A stretch of DNA of 44,050 nucleotides from Burkholderiales bacterium (lineage in GTDB: Bacteria > Pseudomonadota > Gammaproteobacteria > Burkholderiales > SG8-39), in the NCBI GenBank assembly GCA_023383795.1, contig JAHDYJ010000024.1:4811-48860 (forward strand). The letters are read 5' to 3'. The notes beneath the pieces were generated by a model. That model was not told the origin of the DNA, made no database searches, and saw nothing but the letters and a program-made list of their open reading frames with translations. Both the position numbers and the translations under genes were made by a program. Of the stretch, positions 35,653 through 43,710 are shown piece by piece (position 1 is the stretch's first letter; each line of letters starts with the position of its first letter).

Positions 35653-37452
35653 ATGGCCGTCGCCGCAGTCGCCCAGCAGGAACGCCGCCTGACGCTCGCC
35701 GAGGTGGTGAACGCGCTCGTTGCCGACGGCCACGTCGCGCGCGAGGAGTGCGAGCGGCTCGTCGCCGAGCGCCGCATGCACCGCGGCGGCGTGCACCCGC
35801 TGGTCGTGATCGCCGACCAGAAGTGGAAGTCCGCGCTGCCGCCGCACAAGCCGCTGACGCTCGAGCTCGTGACCGAGTGGTTCGCCGGGAAGGTCGGGAT
35901 GCCGTACTTCCACATCGACCCGCTGAAGATCAACTTCTCGGCGGTGACCGACATCATGTCGAGCGCCTACGCCGAGCGCTTCAAGATCCTGCCGGTCGAG
36001 GTGAGCTCGAAGGAGGCCGTGATCGCCACGGCCGAGCCCTACCTGCGCGAGTGGGAGCAGGAGCTCGCGCGCATCCTCAAGCTCGAGATCAAGCGGGTGT
36101 TCGCGAACCCGCTCGACATCAACCGCTACATCGTCGAGTTCTACAACCTCGCCAAGTCGGTCAAGCGGGCGGCGAAGACCGGCGAGAGCCGCTCGGAGCT
36201 CTCGAACTTCGAGCAGCTGGTCGAGCTCGGCAAGACCAACCGCCAGCTCGACGCCAACGACCAGCACATCGTCCACATCGTCGACTGGCTGTGGCAGTAC
36301 GCCTTCGACCAGCGCGCGAGCGACATCCACATCGAGCCGCGCCGCGAGCTCGGCAACGTGCGCTTCCGCATCGACGGGGTGCTGCACAACGTCTACACGC
36401 TGCCGATGCCGGTCGTGGCGGCGATGACCAGCCGGATCAAGATCCTCGGCCGCATGGACGTCGTCGACAAGCGCCGCCCGCAGGACGGCCGGATCAAGAC
36501 GCGCACCGCCGACGGGCAGGAGGTCGAGCTCAGGCTATCGACGCTGCCGACCGCGTTCGGCGAGAAGCTCGTGATGCGGATCTTCGACCCGGAGGTGCTG
36601 GTCAAGGACTTCAGCGAGCTCGGCTTCTCGGACGAGGACAAGGCGCGCTGGAACGAGATGACCGCGAAGCCGAACGGGATCATCCTGGTCACCGGGCCGA
36701 CCGGCTCGGGCAAGACGACCACGCTCTACTCGACGCTCAAGTCGCTGGCGACGCCGGAAGTGAACGTCTGCACGATCGAGGACCCGATCGAGATGATCGA
36801 GCCCGCATTCAACCAGATGCAGGTGCAGACCGCGATCGACCTGTCGTTCGCCGAGGGCGTGCGGGCGCTGATGCGCCAGGATCCGGACATCATCATGGTC
36901 GGCGAGATCCGCGACCTGGAGACCGCCGAGATGGCGATCCAGGCCGCGCTGACCGGGCACCTCGTGCTCTCGACGCTGCACACGAACGACGCCGCCTCGG
37001 CGGTGACGCGGCTGCTCGACCTCGGCGTGCCGGCCTATCTGCTGAACGCCACCATTCTCGGCGTCATGGCGCAGCGGCTGGTCCGCACGCTGTGCCCGGA
37101 ATGCAAGCAGAAGGTGCCGTACGGATCCGAGCGCGCCGCCGACGTGTCGTGGGACGAGCTGGTGGCGCCGTGGAAGGCGCGGCGACCGCACCACGTCTAC
37201 CGGCCAGTCGGCTGCCTCGAATGCCGCATGACGGGATTCCGCGGCCGCAGCGGCATCTACGAGGTGATGCTCCTCTCGCCGGCCGTCAAGAAGCTCGTGA
37301 TCGGCCAGGCCGACCTCGGGCAGATCCGCGAGCAGGCATACAAGGAAGGCATGAAGAGCCTGCGGATCAGCGGCGCCATGAAGGTCGCAGCCGGGCTGAC
37401 GACCTTCGAGGAAGTCCTCAAGGCGGCACCGCCGCACCAGCCCGACCATTGA
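35653..37452 (+). CDS. GspE/PilB-type secretion or type IV pilus assembly ATPase
   Basis: This 599-residue traffic ATPase has an N-terminal domain at about 10-170 of the T2SSE_N/MshEN kind. The RecA-like core has Walker A GPTGSGKTTT (about 348), the Asp box, Walker B DPDIIMVGEIRD and the His box GHLVLSTLHTNDA. A zinc knuckle is formed by CPEC (481-484) and CLEC (521-524), which marks GspE/PilB and not PilT. I chose ATG 35653, downstream of a good promoter; the longer frame includes the promoter itself. No other T2SS or pilus genes are in the window, so it is an orphan that must serve machinery encoded elsewhere. Confidence 0.88.
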   Translation: MAVAAVAQQERRLTLAEVVNALVADGHVAREECERLVAERRMHRGGVHPLVVIADQKWKSALPPHKPLTLELVTEWFAGKVGMPYFHIDPLKINFSAVTDIMSSAYAERFKILPVEVSSKEAVIATAEPYLREWEQELARILKLEIKRVFANPLDINRYIVEFYNLAKSVKRAAKTGESRSELSNFEQLVELGKTNRQLDANDQHIVHIVDWLWQYAFDQRASDIHIEPRRELGNVRFRIDGVLHNVYTLPMPVVAAMTSRIKILGRMDVVDKRRPQDGRIKTRTADGQEVELRLSTLPTAFGEKLVMRIFDPEVLVKDFSELGFSDEDKARWNEMTAKPNGIILVTGPTGSGKTTTLYSTLKSLATPEVNVCTIEDPIEMIEPAFNQMQVQTAIDLSFAEGVRALMRQDPDIIMVGEIRDLETAEMAIQAALTGHLVLSTLHTNDAASAVTRLLDLGVPAYLLNATILGVMAQRLVRTLCPECKQKVPYGSERAADVSWDELVAPWKARRPHHVYRPVGCLECRMTGFRGRSGIYEVMLLSPAVKKLVIGQADLGQIREQAYKEGMKSLRISGAMKVAAGLTTFEEVLKAAPPHQPDH

Positions 37453-37503
37453 GCGCGCCCTGCCGTCCGGAGTCCCGCGTGCGGCAGCCGCTCAGCGTGC
37501 GCC

Positions 37504-40500
37504 ATGACGTCGCTGCCGCCCGCCGCCGGGACGCCTGAGGCCGCGGCGGCGCAGCGCGGCCGCCTCGGTCGCGACCTGCTCGGCGCGGCCGGCCTCGCGG
37601 CCGCGTACGTCCTCGCGGTGCGCCTCGGGCTTCACTTCGCGCCGCTGCACGCCGCGGTGCCGGCGATCTGGCCCGCGTCCGGGCTGGCGCTCGCCGCGCT
37701 CGCGCTCCGCGGCCCGCGGCTCGCCCCGGGCGTCTTCGCCGGCGGCGCGGTCGCGAGCGCCTGGGCGGGGCTGCCGCTCGCCGGTGCGCTCGGCGTCGGC
37801 GCCGCGGCCGCGCTCGAGGCGCTCGTCGGCGCGTGGCTGCTGACGCTCGTCCTCGATTTCCGCCGGACGCTGCGGCGCGGCCGGGACGTGTGCGTACTCG
37901 TCTCTCTGGCCGCCGCCGGCGCGTCGTGCGTCGGCGCGACCGTCGGCACCTTGAGCCTGCTCGCCTCCGGCACGACGCCGGAGGCGGCGTCGCTCGGCGC
38001 GTGGCTCGCCTGGTGGGGCGGGGATGCGCTCGGCGTGCTGATCGTCGCGCCGGCGGTGTTCGCCTGGGTCGCGGATCCGCGGCCGAATCGCGTCGCCGCG
38101 GGCGCGATCGCCTACGGCGCGCTGATCGGCGCCTGCCTCCTGATCGGCGCGCGGGCGCTCGGCGACGCGTTCGCCGTGCCCACCGGGCTTGCGGTGGCCG
38201 CCTTCGGCCTCGCGCCGCTGGCGGTGCTGCCCGCGATCCGCTTCCCGCTCCGGGAAGTGGCGAGCTTCAATCTCGCGGTGGCGGCGGTCTGCGCGCTCGG
38301 GGTCACGGCCGGCGTCGCAACGGCCGACCCGCACGGGCAGACGACCTACGAGGGCCTGACGCTGCACGCGATGCTCGCGGCGCTCGCCGTACTGACGCTG
38401 ACGCTCTGCGCGATCGGCGCCGAGGGACGCGATGCGCAGGCGCGCCTGCGCGAGAGCGAGGCGCGCTTCCGCAGCCTGACCGCGCTCTCGGCCGACTGGT
38501 ACTGGGAGATGGACGCCGACCTTCGGTTCAGCTCCCTGACCGGGAACGTCGCGGGTGCCACCGGCGTCGCGCCGGAGTCGATAATCGGCAGGCGGCGCTG
38601 GGAGATCGCGGGGCTCGATCCGGTGAGCGGGGGCTGGGACGGGCACCGCGCCGATCTCGAAGCCCGGCGCCCGTTCCGCGACCTCCAGGTCCAGCGCGCG
38701 CTGCCCGACGGCAGCGTGCGCTACGCGCTCGTGAGCGGCGAGCCGGTGCTCGACGAGACCGGCGCGTTCGGCGGCTACCGCGGCGTCGGACGCGACATCA
38801 CCGCGGAGCTGCGCGCCGAGCAGGCGCTGCGCGAGTCCGAGCAGCTGTTCTCGCACCTGTTCCACTCCAGTCCGCAGGCGATGGCGCTCAGCCGGATGGA
38901 CGACCAGACGCTGATCGAGGTGAACGCGGCCTGGTGCGCGCTGTCGGGCATGAGGCGCGAGGAGGTCATCGGCCGGCCGGTGCCGGAGCTCGACTTGCAC
39001 GAGAATCCCGAAGCGCGCGAGACGATCCGCCGCGCGCTCGAGGCGAGCGGGGAGGTGCGCGACGTGGAGCTGCGCTTCCGCCGCCGCGGCAGCGGCGTCG
39101 CCGAGGTGCTGTACTCGGGCTCGGTAGTGAGTCTGCGCGGCGAGCGGTGGGTCGTCGCCTCGCTCGTGGACGTCACCGAGCGCAACCGCGTGGAGCGCGA
39201 GCTGCGCGAGTCGCGCGGCCGGCTCGAGGCGATGTTCCGCGACAACCCGCAGCCGCTCGCGATCTCGGCCTGGGCGGACGGGCGGATCATCGACGTGAAC
39301 GACGCCTGGACCCGCGCCTACGGCTATCGACGCGAGCAGCTCGTCGGGGGCAGCTTCGCCGACATCGGCCTGTGGGCCGAGGCGGGCGCGCGCGACGCGA
39401 TGTACGAGCAGGTGCGCGCGACCGGCACCGTCCGCGATCTGCCGTGCCGGTGGCGCACCGGTGCGGGCGCCCTGGTCGAGGTCCTCTTCTCCGGCCACCG
39501 CATCGAGCTCGCCGGCGAGACGGTCATGCTCTCGAGCAGCACGGACGTCACCGAGCGCAACCGGGCCGCGCGTCTGCTCGCCGAGTCCGAGCAGCGGTTC
39601 TCCCGGATCTTCCACGCGAGCCCGGTGCCGGTCGTGATCAGCGAGCCCGACGACGGGCGCTACGTCGAGGTGAACCAGGCGTGGGTGAGCTTCTTCGGCT
39701 ACCCGAAGGACGAGGTCATCGGGCGGTCTGCGGTCGAGGTCGGCGTCTGGCTCGCGTCGGAGGATCGGGCCGAGTTCGCGGCGCGGGTGAAGGCGGCCGG
39801 CTCGGTGCGCAACCTCGAATGCCGGATGCGGCGGCGCTCCGGGGAGATTGCGGACGTGCTGGTGTCCGCCGACGCGATCGATCTCGCGGGCGAGCCGCGC
39901 CTGCTCACCTCGGTGATGGACATCACCGAGCTCAAGCGCGCCGAGCGGCAGCTCAAGACGAGCGAGCGGCGCTTCCGCGACTTCGCCGAGGCGGCCGGCG
40001 AGTACGTCTGGGAGACCGACGTCGAGGGGCGCTACAGCTACCTCTCGCGCCGCGTCGAGCAGGTGCTCGGCTACGCGCCCGAAGAGCTCTACGGGCGCAA
40101 GCCGACCGAGCTCATGCCGCCGGGCGAGGCGGACCGCGTGGGCGCGATCGTCGCCGAGTTCGCCGCTCAGGCGCAGCCGTTCCGCAACCTCGAGTTCGGC
40201 TCTTTCGCCCGCTCGGGCAGCCTGGTCTGGCAGCTCGTGAGCGGCGTGCCGATCCTCGACGATGCGGCGCGCGTGCGCGGCTATCGCGGGACCGCGCTCG
40301 ACATCACCGAGCGCAAGCGCGCCGAGCACCGCATCGAGGAGCTCGCCACGCGCGACCCGCTGACCGGGCTGCCGAACCGCCTGCTGCTCGGCGACCGGCT
40401 GGCGCAGGGCCTGCTGAGCGCGCAGCGCGAGGGCGAGCTGCTCGCGGTGCTGTTCGTGGACCTCGACCACTTCAAGAACGTGAACGACACGCTCGGCCAC

Positions 40501-41652
40501 TCGATCGGCGACCTGCTGCTGAAGGAGGTCGCGCGGCGCCTGGGCGGGGTGGTGCGCAAGGGCGACACCCTGGCGCGGCTCGGCGGCGACGAGTTCGTGA
40601 TCGTCCTCGAGGGTCTCAAGTCGGCCGACGACGCGGGCCAGGTGGCGCAGAAGATCCTGAACGCGCTGGCGCAGCCTTGCGTGCTGGACGGACACACCCT
40701 GAGCACTGCAGGGAGCGTCGGCATCGCGATCTACCCGACCGACGGCGGCGACGCGACCACCCTGATGCGCCACGCCGACACCGCGATGTACGCGGCGAAG
40801 TCGGGCGGCCGCAAGAACTACCAGTTCTTCTCGTCCGACATGAACGTGCGCGCGACCGAGCGGCTCAAGCTCGAGGAGGCGCTGCGCGGCGCGCTCGAGC
40901 GCGGCGAGCTCAGGGTGTTCTACCAGCCGCGCGTGGACATCACCACCGGCCGGCTGACCGGCGCCGAGGCGCTGCTGCGCTGGGCGCATCCCGAGCACGG
41001 CCTGGTCGGCCCGTCGCGATTCATGCGGGTGGTGGAGGAGACCGGCATGATCCACGCGTTCGGCGAGTGGGTCCTGCAGACCGCATGCAACCAGACCAAG
41101 GCGTGGAACGCGCTGCACGGCCCGCCGTTCGCCGTGGCGGTGAACTTCTCCGGCAAGCAGTTCAACCAGGCGCTGCTCGGCCGGGTGAGCGACGCGCTGC
41201 AGTCGAGCGGGCTCGAGCCCGAGCTGCTCGAGATCGAGGTCACCGAGCGCGCGCTGACGCGCAACGCGGAGGACAGCCGCGCCCTGACGGCCAAGCTGCG
41301 CGAGCTCGGCGTGCGGATCGTGGTGGACGATTTCGGCACCGGCTACTCCTCGATGAGCGAGCTGCGGCGCCTCGGCGTGCACGCGATCAAGATCGACCGC
41401 TCGTTCGTGCGACTGATGGGCACGAGCCAGGACGACCGGATCGTGGTGCGCGCGATCATCGACATGGCGAGGAGCCTCCAGCTCGCGACCATCGCCGAGG
41501 GCGTGGAGCGCGAGTCGGAGCTGCACCTGCTGCGCGACATGGGCTGCAACGAGTACCTGGGCAACCTGCTGCTGCCGCCGGTGCCGGCGAGCGAGTTCGA
41601 GCGCGCGATGCTGCGCACGGCGAGCATCTTCGCGTTCCCGCGACGGGGATGA
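37504..41652 (+). CDS. MASE1 - five PAS - GGDEF - EAL cyclic-di-GMP enzyme
   Basis: This 1382-residue membrane protein has a MASE1 sensory domain of about eight helices at 22-310. Five PAS domains start near 320, 443, 572, 695 and 820. The GGDEF domain at about 945-1115 has intact GGDEF (1027-1031) and an I-site RKGD five residues before it. The EAL domain at about 1125-1370 has E1155 in AEALLRW, VNFSGKQF, EVTER, DDFGTGYSS, IKIDRSF and AEGVE. The position that usually reads QGY near the end reads LGN here (L1352), so phosphodiesterase activity may be weak. ATG 37504 is 51 bases after the ATPase gene and no clear ribosome site is seen. Net activity is uncertain. Confidence 0.92.
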   Translation: MTSLPPAAGTPEAAAAQRGRLGRDLLGAAGLAAAYVLAVRLGLHFAPLHAAVPAIWPASGLALAALALRGPRLAPGVFAGGAVASAWAGLPLAGALGVGAAAALEALVGAWLLTLVLDFRRTLRRGRDVCVLVSLAAAGASCVGATVGTLSLLASGTTPEAASLGAWLAWWGGDALGVLIVAPAVFAWVADPRPNRVAAGAIAYGALIGACLLIGARALGDAFAVPTGLAVAAFGLAPLAVLPAIRFPLREVASFNLAVAAVCALGVTAGVATADPHGQTTYEGLTLHAMLAALAVLTLTLCAIGAEGRDAQARLRESEARFRSLTALSADWYWEMDADLRFSSLTGNVAGATGVAPESIIGRRRWEIAGLDPVSGGWDGHRADLEARRPFRDLQVQRALPDGSVRYALVSGEPVLDETGAFGGYRGVGRDITAELRAEQALRESEQLFSHLFHSSPQAMALSRMDDQTLIEVNAAWCALSGMRREEVIGRPVPELDLHENPEARETIRRALEASGEVRDVELRFRRRGSGVAEVLYSGSVVSLRGERWVVASLVDVTERNRVERELRESRGRLEAMFRDNPQPLAISAWADGRIIDVNDAWTRAYGYRREQLVGGSFADIGLWAEAGARDAMYEQVRATGTVRDLPCRWRTGAGALVEVLFSGHRIELAGETVMLSSSTDVTERNRAARLLAESEQRFSRIFHASPVPVVISEPDDGRYVEVNQAWVSFFGYPKDEVIGRSAVEVGVWLASEDRAEFAARVKAAGSVRNLECRMRRRSGEIADVLVSADAIDLAGEPRLLTSVMDITELKRAERQLKTSERRFRDFAEAAGEYVWETDVEGRYSYLSRRVEQVLGYAPEELYGRKPTELMPPGEADRVGAIVAEFAAQAQPFRNLEFGSFARSGSLVWQLVSGVPILDDAARVRGYRGTALDITERKRAEHRIEELATRDPLTGLPNRLLLGDRLAQGLLSAQREGELLAVLFVDLDHFKNVNDTLGHSIGDLLLKEVARRLGGVVRKGDTLARLGGDEFVIVLEGLKSADDAGQVAQKILNALAQPCVLDGHTLSTAGSVGIAIYPTDGGDATTLMRHADTAMYAAKSGGRKNYQFFSSDMNVRATERLKLEEALRGALERGELRVFYQPRVDITTGRLTGAEALLRWAHPEHGLVGPSRFMRVVEETGMIHAFGEWVLQTACNQTKAWNALHGPPFAVAVNFSGKQFNQALLGRVSDALQSSGLEPELLEIEVTERALTRNAEDSRALTAKLRELGVRIVVDDFGTGYSSMSELRRLGVHAIKIDRSFVRLMGTSQDDRIVVRAIIDMARSLQLATIAEGVERESELHLLRDMGCNEYLGNLLLPPVPASEFERAMLRTASIFAFPRRG

Positions 41653-41655
41653 AAG

Positions 41656-41750
41656 GAAAGTGGGCAGTGGACAGTGGGCAGTTGACAGTAGAAGGACGCA
41701 GCAGCGCTGACGCGCTGCTGCCCACTGTTCACCGCCAACTGCCCACTTTC
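41656..41750. repeat. Heptamer-based inverted repeat element between convergent genes
   Basis: The left arm is AGTGGGC 41659-41665, AGTGGAC, AGTGGGC, AGTTGAC and AGTAGAA to 41693. The right arm on the other strand reads AGTGGGC, AGTTGGC, GGTGAAC and AGTGGGC from 41747 down to 41720. The outer ends are a perfect 13-base inverted repeat (41656-41668 and 41738-41750). The centre is a perfect nine-base stem GCAGCAGCG/CGCTGCTGC with loop CTGACG (41698-41721). The arms lie three bases after one stop codon and across the other (41749-41751). It is a plausible two-way terminator. Confidence 0.75.
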
Positions 41751-42924
41751 ATTTCGACAAGTACCGCATCGCCCGCTCGAGGCCCTCGATCGTGGTCGGG
41801 TACATGCGCCCGCCCATCAGCTCGCGCAGGATGCCGATCGACTGCCGGTAGGGCCAGAGCTGCTCCGGCTCGGGGTTGAGCCACACCGCCTTCGGGTAGA
41901 CGTCGAGCACCCGGCGGAGCCAGACCGCGCCGGCCTCCTCGTTGTGGTACTCGATCGAGCCGCCCGGCTGCAGGATCTCGTACGGGCTCATCGTCGCGTC
42001 GCCGACGAAGACGAGCTTATAGTCGTGCCCGTACTTGTGCATGATGTCGGCGGTGCGCGTGCGCTCGGAGTGCCGGCGCCGGTTGTCCTTCCACACGAAG
42101 TCGTACAGGCAGTTGTGGAAGTAGAAGTACTCGAGGTGCTTGAACTCGGTCTTCGCCGCGCTGAAGAGCTCCTGCGCGAGCTTGATGTGGTCGTCCATCG
42201 AGCCGCCGACGTCGAGGAACATCAGCACCTTCACCGTGTTGTGCCGCTCCGGGCGCATGTGCAGGTCGAGGTAGCCGGCGTTGCGCGCGGTCGAGTCGAT
42301 CGTGGTCGGCAGGTCGAGCTCCTCGGGCGCGCCCTCGCGCGCGAAGCGGCGCAGCCGCCGCAGCGCGACCTTGATGTTGCGCACGCCGAGCTCGACCTCG
42401 GAGTCGTAGTTGCGGTACTCGCGCGCGTCCCACACCTTGACCGCCGAGCGGTTGCGGCTGCGGTCCTGGCCGATCCGGATGCCCTCCGGGTTGTAGCCGT
42501 AGGCGCCGAACGGCGAGGTGCCGGCGGTGCCGATCCACTTCGAGCCGCCCTGGTGGCGGCCTTTCTGCTCCTCGAGGCGCTTGCGCAGCGTCTCCATGAG
42601 CTTCTCCCACCCGCCGAGCGCCTCGATCATCGCCTTCTCCTCGGGCGAGAGGTTGAGCTCGGCCTGCTTCAGCAGCCACTCGAGCGGGATGTCGGCCTCG
42701 GCGCCGACCAGCGACTCGATGCCTTTGAAGAACTCGCCGAACACGCGGTCGAACTTGTCGTAGTTCGCCTCGTCCTTCACCAGCGTGGCGCGGGCGAGAT
42801 AGTAGAACTCGTCGATCGAGGGTTCGATGACGTGCTTGGACATCGCCTCGATCAGGGTCAGGTACTCCTTGATCGAGACCGGCAGCTTGGCCGACTTGAG
42901 GCGCAGGAAGAATCCGGCCAGCAT
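41749..42924 (-). CDS. VWA-domain protein, CoxE-like
   Basis: This 391-residue protein has an N-terminal helical region at 1-125 and a von Willebrand A domain at about 225-391. The metal-site loop reads DVGGS (238-242) in place of the general DxSxS, a form I recall as common in this CoxE-like group. The later metal-site Asp is in VGDATMSP. Such proteins usually act with a MoxR-type AAA+ ATPase to assemble or activate a partner enzyme, and a MoxR-type gene is next but one upstream. The ATG is one base after the stop of the GNAT gene, so they are coupled. The target is unknown. Confidence 0.85.
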   Translation of the reverse strand: MLAGFFLRLKSAKLPVSIKEYLTLIEAMSKHVIEPSIDEFYYLARATLVKDEANYDKFDRVFGEFFKGIESLVGAEADIPLEWLLKQAELNLSPEEKAMIEALGGWEKLMETLRKRLEEQKGRHQGGSKWIGTAGTSPFGAYGYNPEGIRIGQDRSRNRSAVKVWDAREYRNYDSEVELGVRNIKVALRRLRRFAREGAPEELDLPTTIDSTARNAGYLDLHMRPERHNTVKVLMFLDVGGSMDDHIKLAQELFSAAKTEFKHLEYFYFHNCLYDFVWKDNRRRHSERTRTADIMHKYGHDYKLVFVGDATMSPYEILQPGGSIEYHNEEAGAVWLRRVLDVYPKAVWLNPEPEQLWPYRQSIGILRELMGGRMYPTTIEGLERAMRYLSK

Positions 42925-42925
42925 C

Positions 42926-43561
42926 TCAGCTCTCCGCCGGCGCGGCGTTGCGCGCCAGCCGCGCGAGCAGCCGCTCGCGGACCGCGGGCCACTCGGCGCG
43001 CAGGATCGAGAAGACGTACGTGTTCCGCAGCCAGCCGTCGGGCATGATCATGTGGTGGCGCAGGACGCCGTCGTGCCGCGCACCGAGCTCGAGGATCGCC
43101 CGGCGCGAGCGCTCGTTGCGCTCGTCGGTCCGGAACTCGACCGCCACCGCGCCCAGCGTGTCGAACGCGTGCGCGAGCAGCAGCAGCTTGCACGTCGTGT
43201 TGACGGCCGAGCGCTGGAACGAGGCGGAGTACCACGTGTTGCCGATCTCGAGCCGCCGGTGGGCGAGCTCGATGTTCAGGTAGCGGGTCGAGCCGATCGG
43301 CCGTCCGCTCGGCAGGTGCTCGACGACGAAGGCGAGGACGCGGTGCTGGTCGCGCGCGGCGAGCGCCTGCTCGACCCAGGCGGCCATGGTCTCCGGGCCG
43401 CCGATCGCCGTGTAGCCGAGCTTCCACAGCTCGCCGTCGCGCGCCGCGTCGACGAGCGCCGGTGCGTCGCCGCGCGCGAGCGGGCGCAGGCGCACCGGGC
43501 TGCGCTCGAGCGTGACCGGCTCGAGCGGCGGCCAAGGCGTGCGGTCCGCCGCGTGAGGCAT
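42926..43561 (-). CDS. GNAT family N-acetyltransferase (RimJ/RimL-like)
   Basis: This 211-residue acetyltransferase transfers acetyl from acetyl-CoA to an amine. Typical features are an N-terminal VRLRPLARGDAPALVDAA, the central strand IGSTRYLNIELAHRRLEIG, and the acetyl-CoA region TCKLLLLAHAFDTLGAVAVEFRTDERNERSRRAI in pieces, ending in the usual GVLRHHMIM segment. It belongs to the Acetyltransf_3 (RimJ/RimL) group. It lies between the MoxR-type ATPase and the VWA gene on the same strand, where it interrupts what is usually a direct pair. Confidence 0.85.
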   Translation of the reverse strand: MPHAADRTPWPPLEPVTLERSPVRLRPLARGDAPALVDAARDGELWKLGYTAIGGPETMAAWVEQALAARDQHRVLAFVVEHLPSGRPIGSTRYLNIELAHRRLEIGNTWYSASFQRSAVNTTCKLLLLAHAFDTLGAVAVEFRTDERNERSRRAILELGARHDGVLRHHMIMPDGWLRNTYVFSILRAEWPAVRERLLARLARNAAPAES

Positions 43562-43567
43562 GCGCGC

Positions 43568-43625
43568 CTACCTGTTCTGCCGCGCCACGAACACCAGCCG
43601 CTCGAACAGGCGCACGTCCTGCTCA
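43568..43625 (-). pseudogene. Duplicated 3'-end fragment of the MoxR-type ATPase gene
   Basis: On the minus strand this 58-base segment encodes EQDVRLFERLVFVARQNR and a stop, almost the same as the true C-terminus of the neighbouring ATPase (EQDVHLFERLVFMARQSR, 43711-43768). Twenty-two bases are identical in the core. No start or upstream coding part remains, so it is a remnant. The fragment lies seven bases before the GNAT start. Confidence 0.8.
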
Positions 43626-43635
43626 GGGGATCGAG

Positions 43636-43654
43636 CGAGGGGGTCACCCCCTCG
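43636..43654. repeat. Palindrome CGAGGGGGT-C-ACCCCCTCG in the gap between duplicated gene ends
   Basis: Nine-base arms flank a single central base in the 85-base segment between the two copies of the ATPase 3' end. The surrounding bases (TAGCTCCCCCAAACAA) look unlike nearby coding DNA. It could be a dispersed intergenic element or a terminator stem; a one-base loop is poor for RNA but suits a DNA palindrome. Confidence 0.5.
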
Positions 43655-43710
43655 TAGCTCCCCCAAACAATGCAGGACGGCCACGCCCGCGTTCGAGGCC
43701 TGTGCCATCT

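Noticed and set aside
37492..41526. A 1344-residue minus-strand frame antisense to the GGDEF-EAL gene
   Set aside because: Low-complexity residue pattern with no motif, while the plus strand has complete MASE1, PAS, GGDEF and EAL domains.
42199..42213. Broken metal site (DVGGS instead of DxSxS) in the VWA protein
   Set aside because: I recall the Gly form as usual in this CoxE-like group, so it is not treated as damage.
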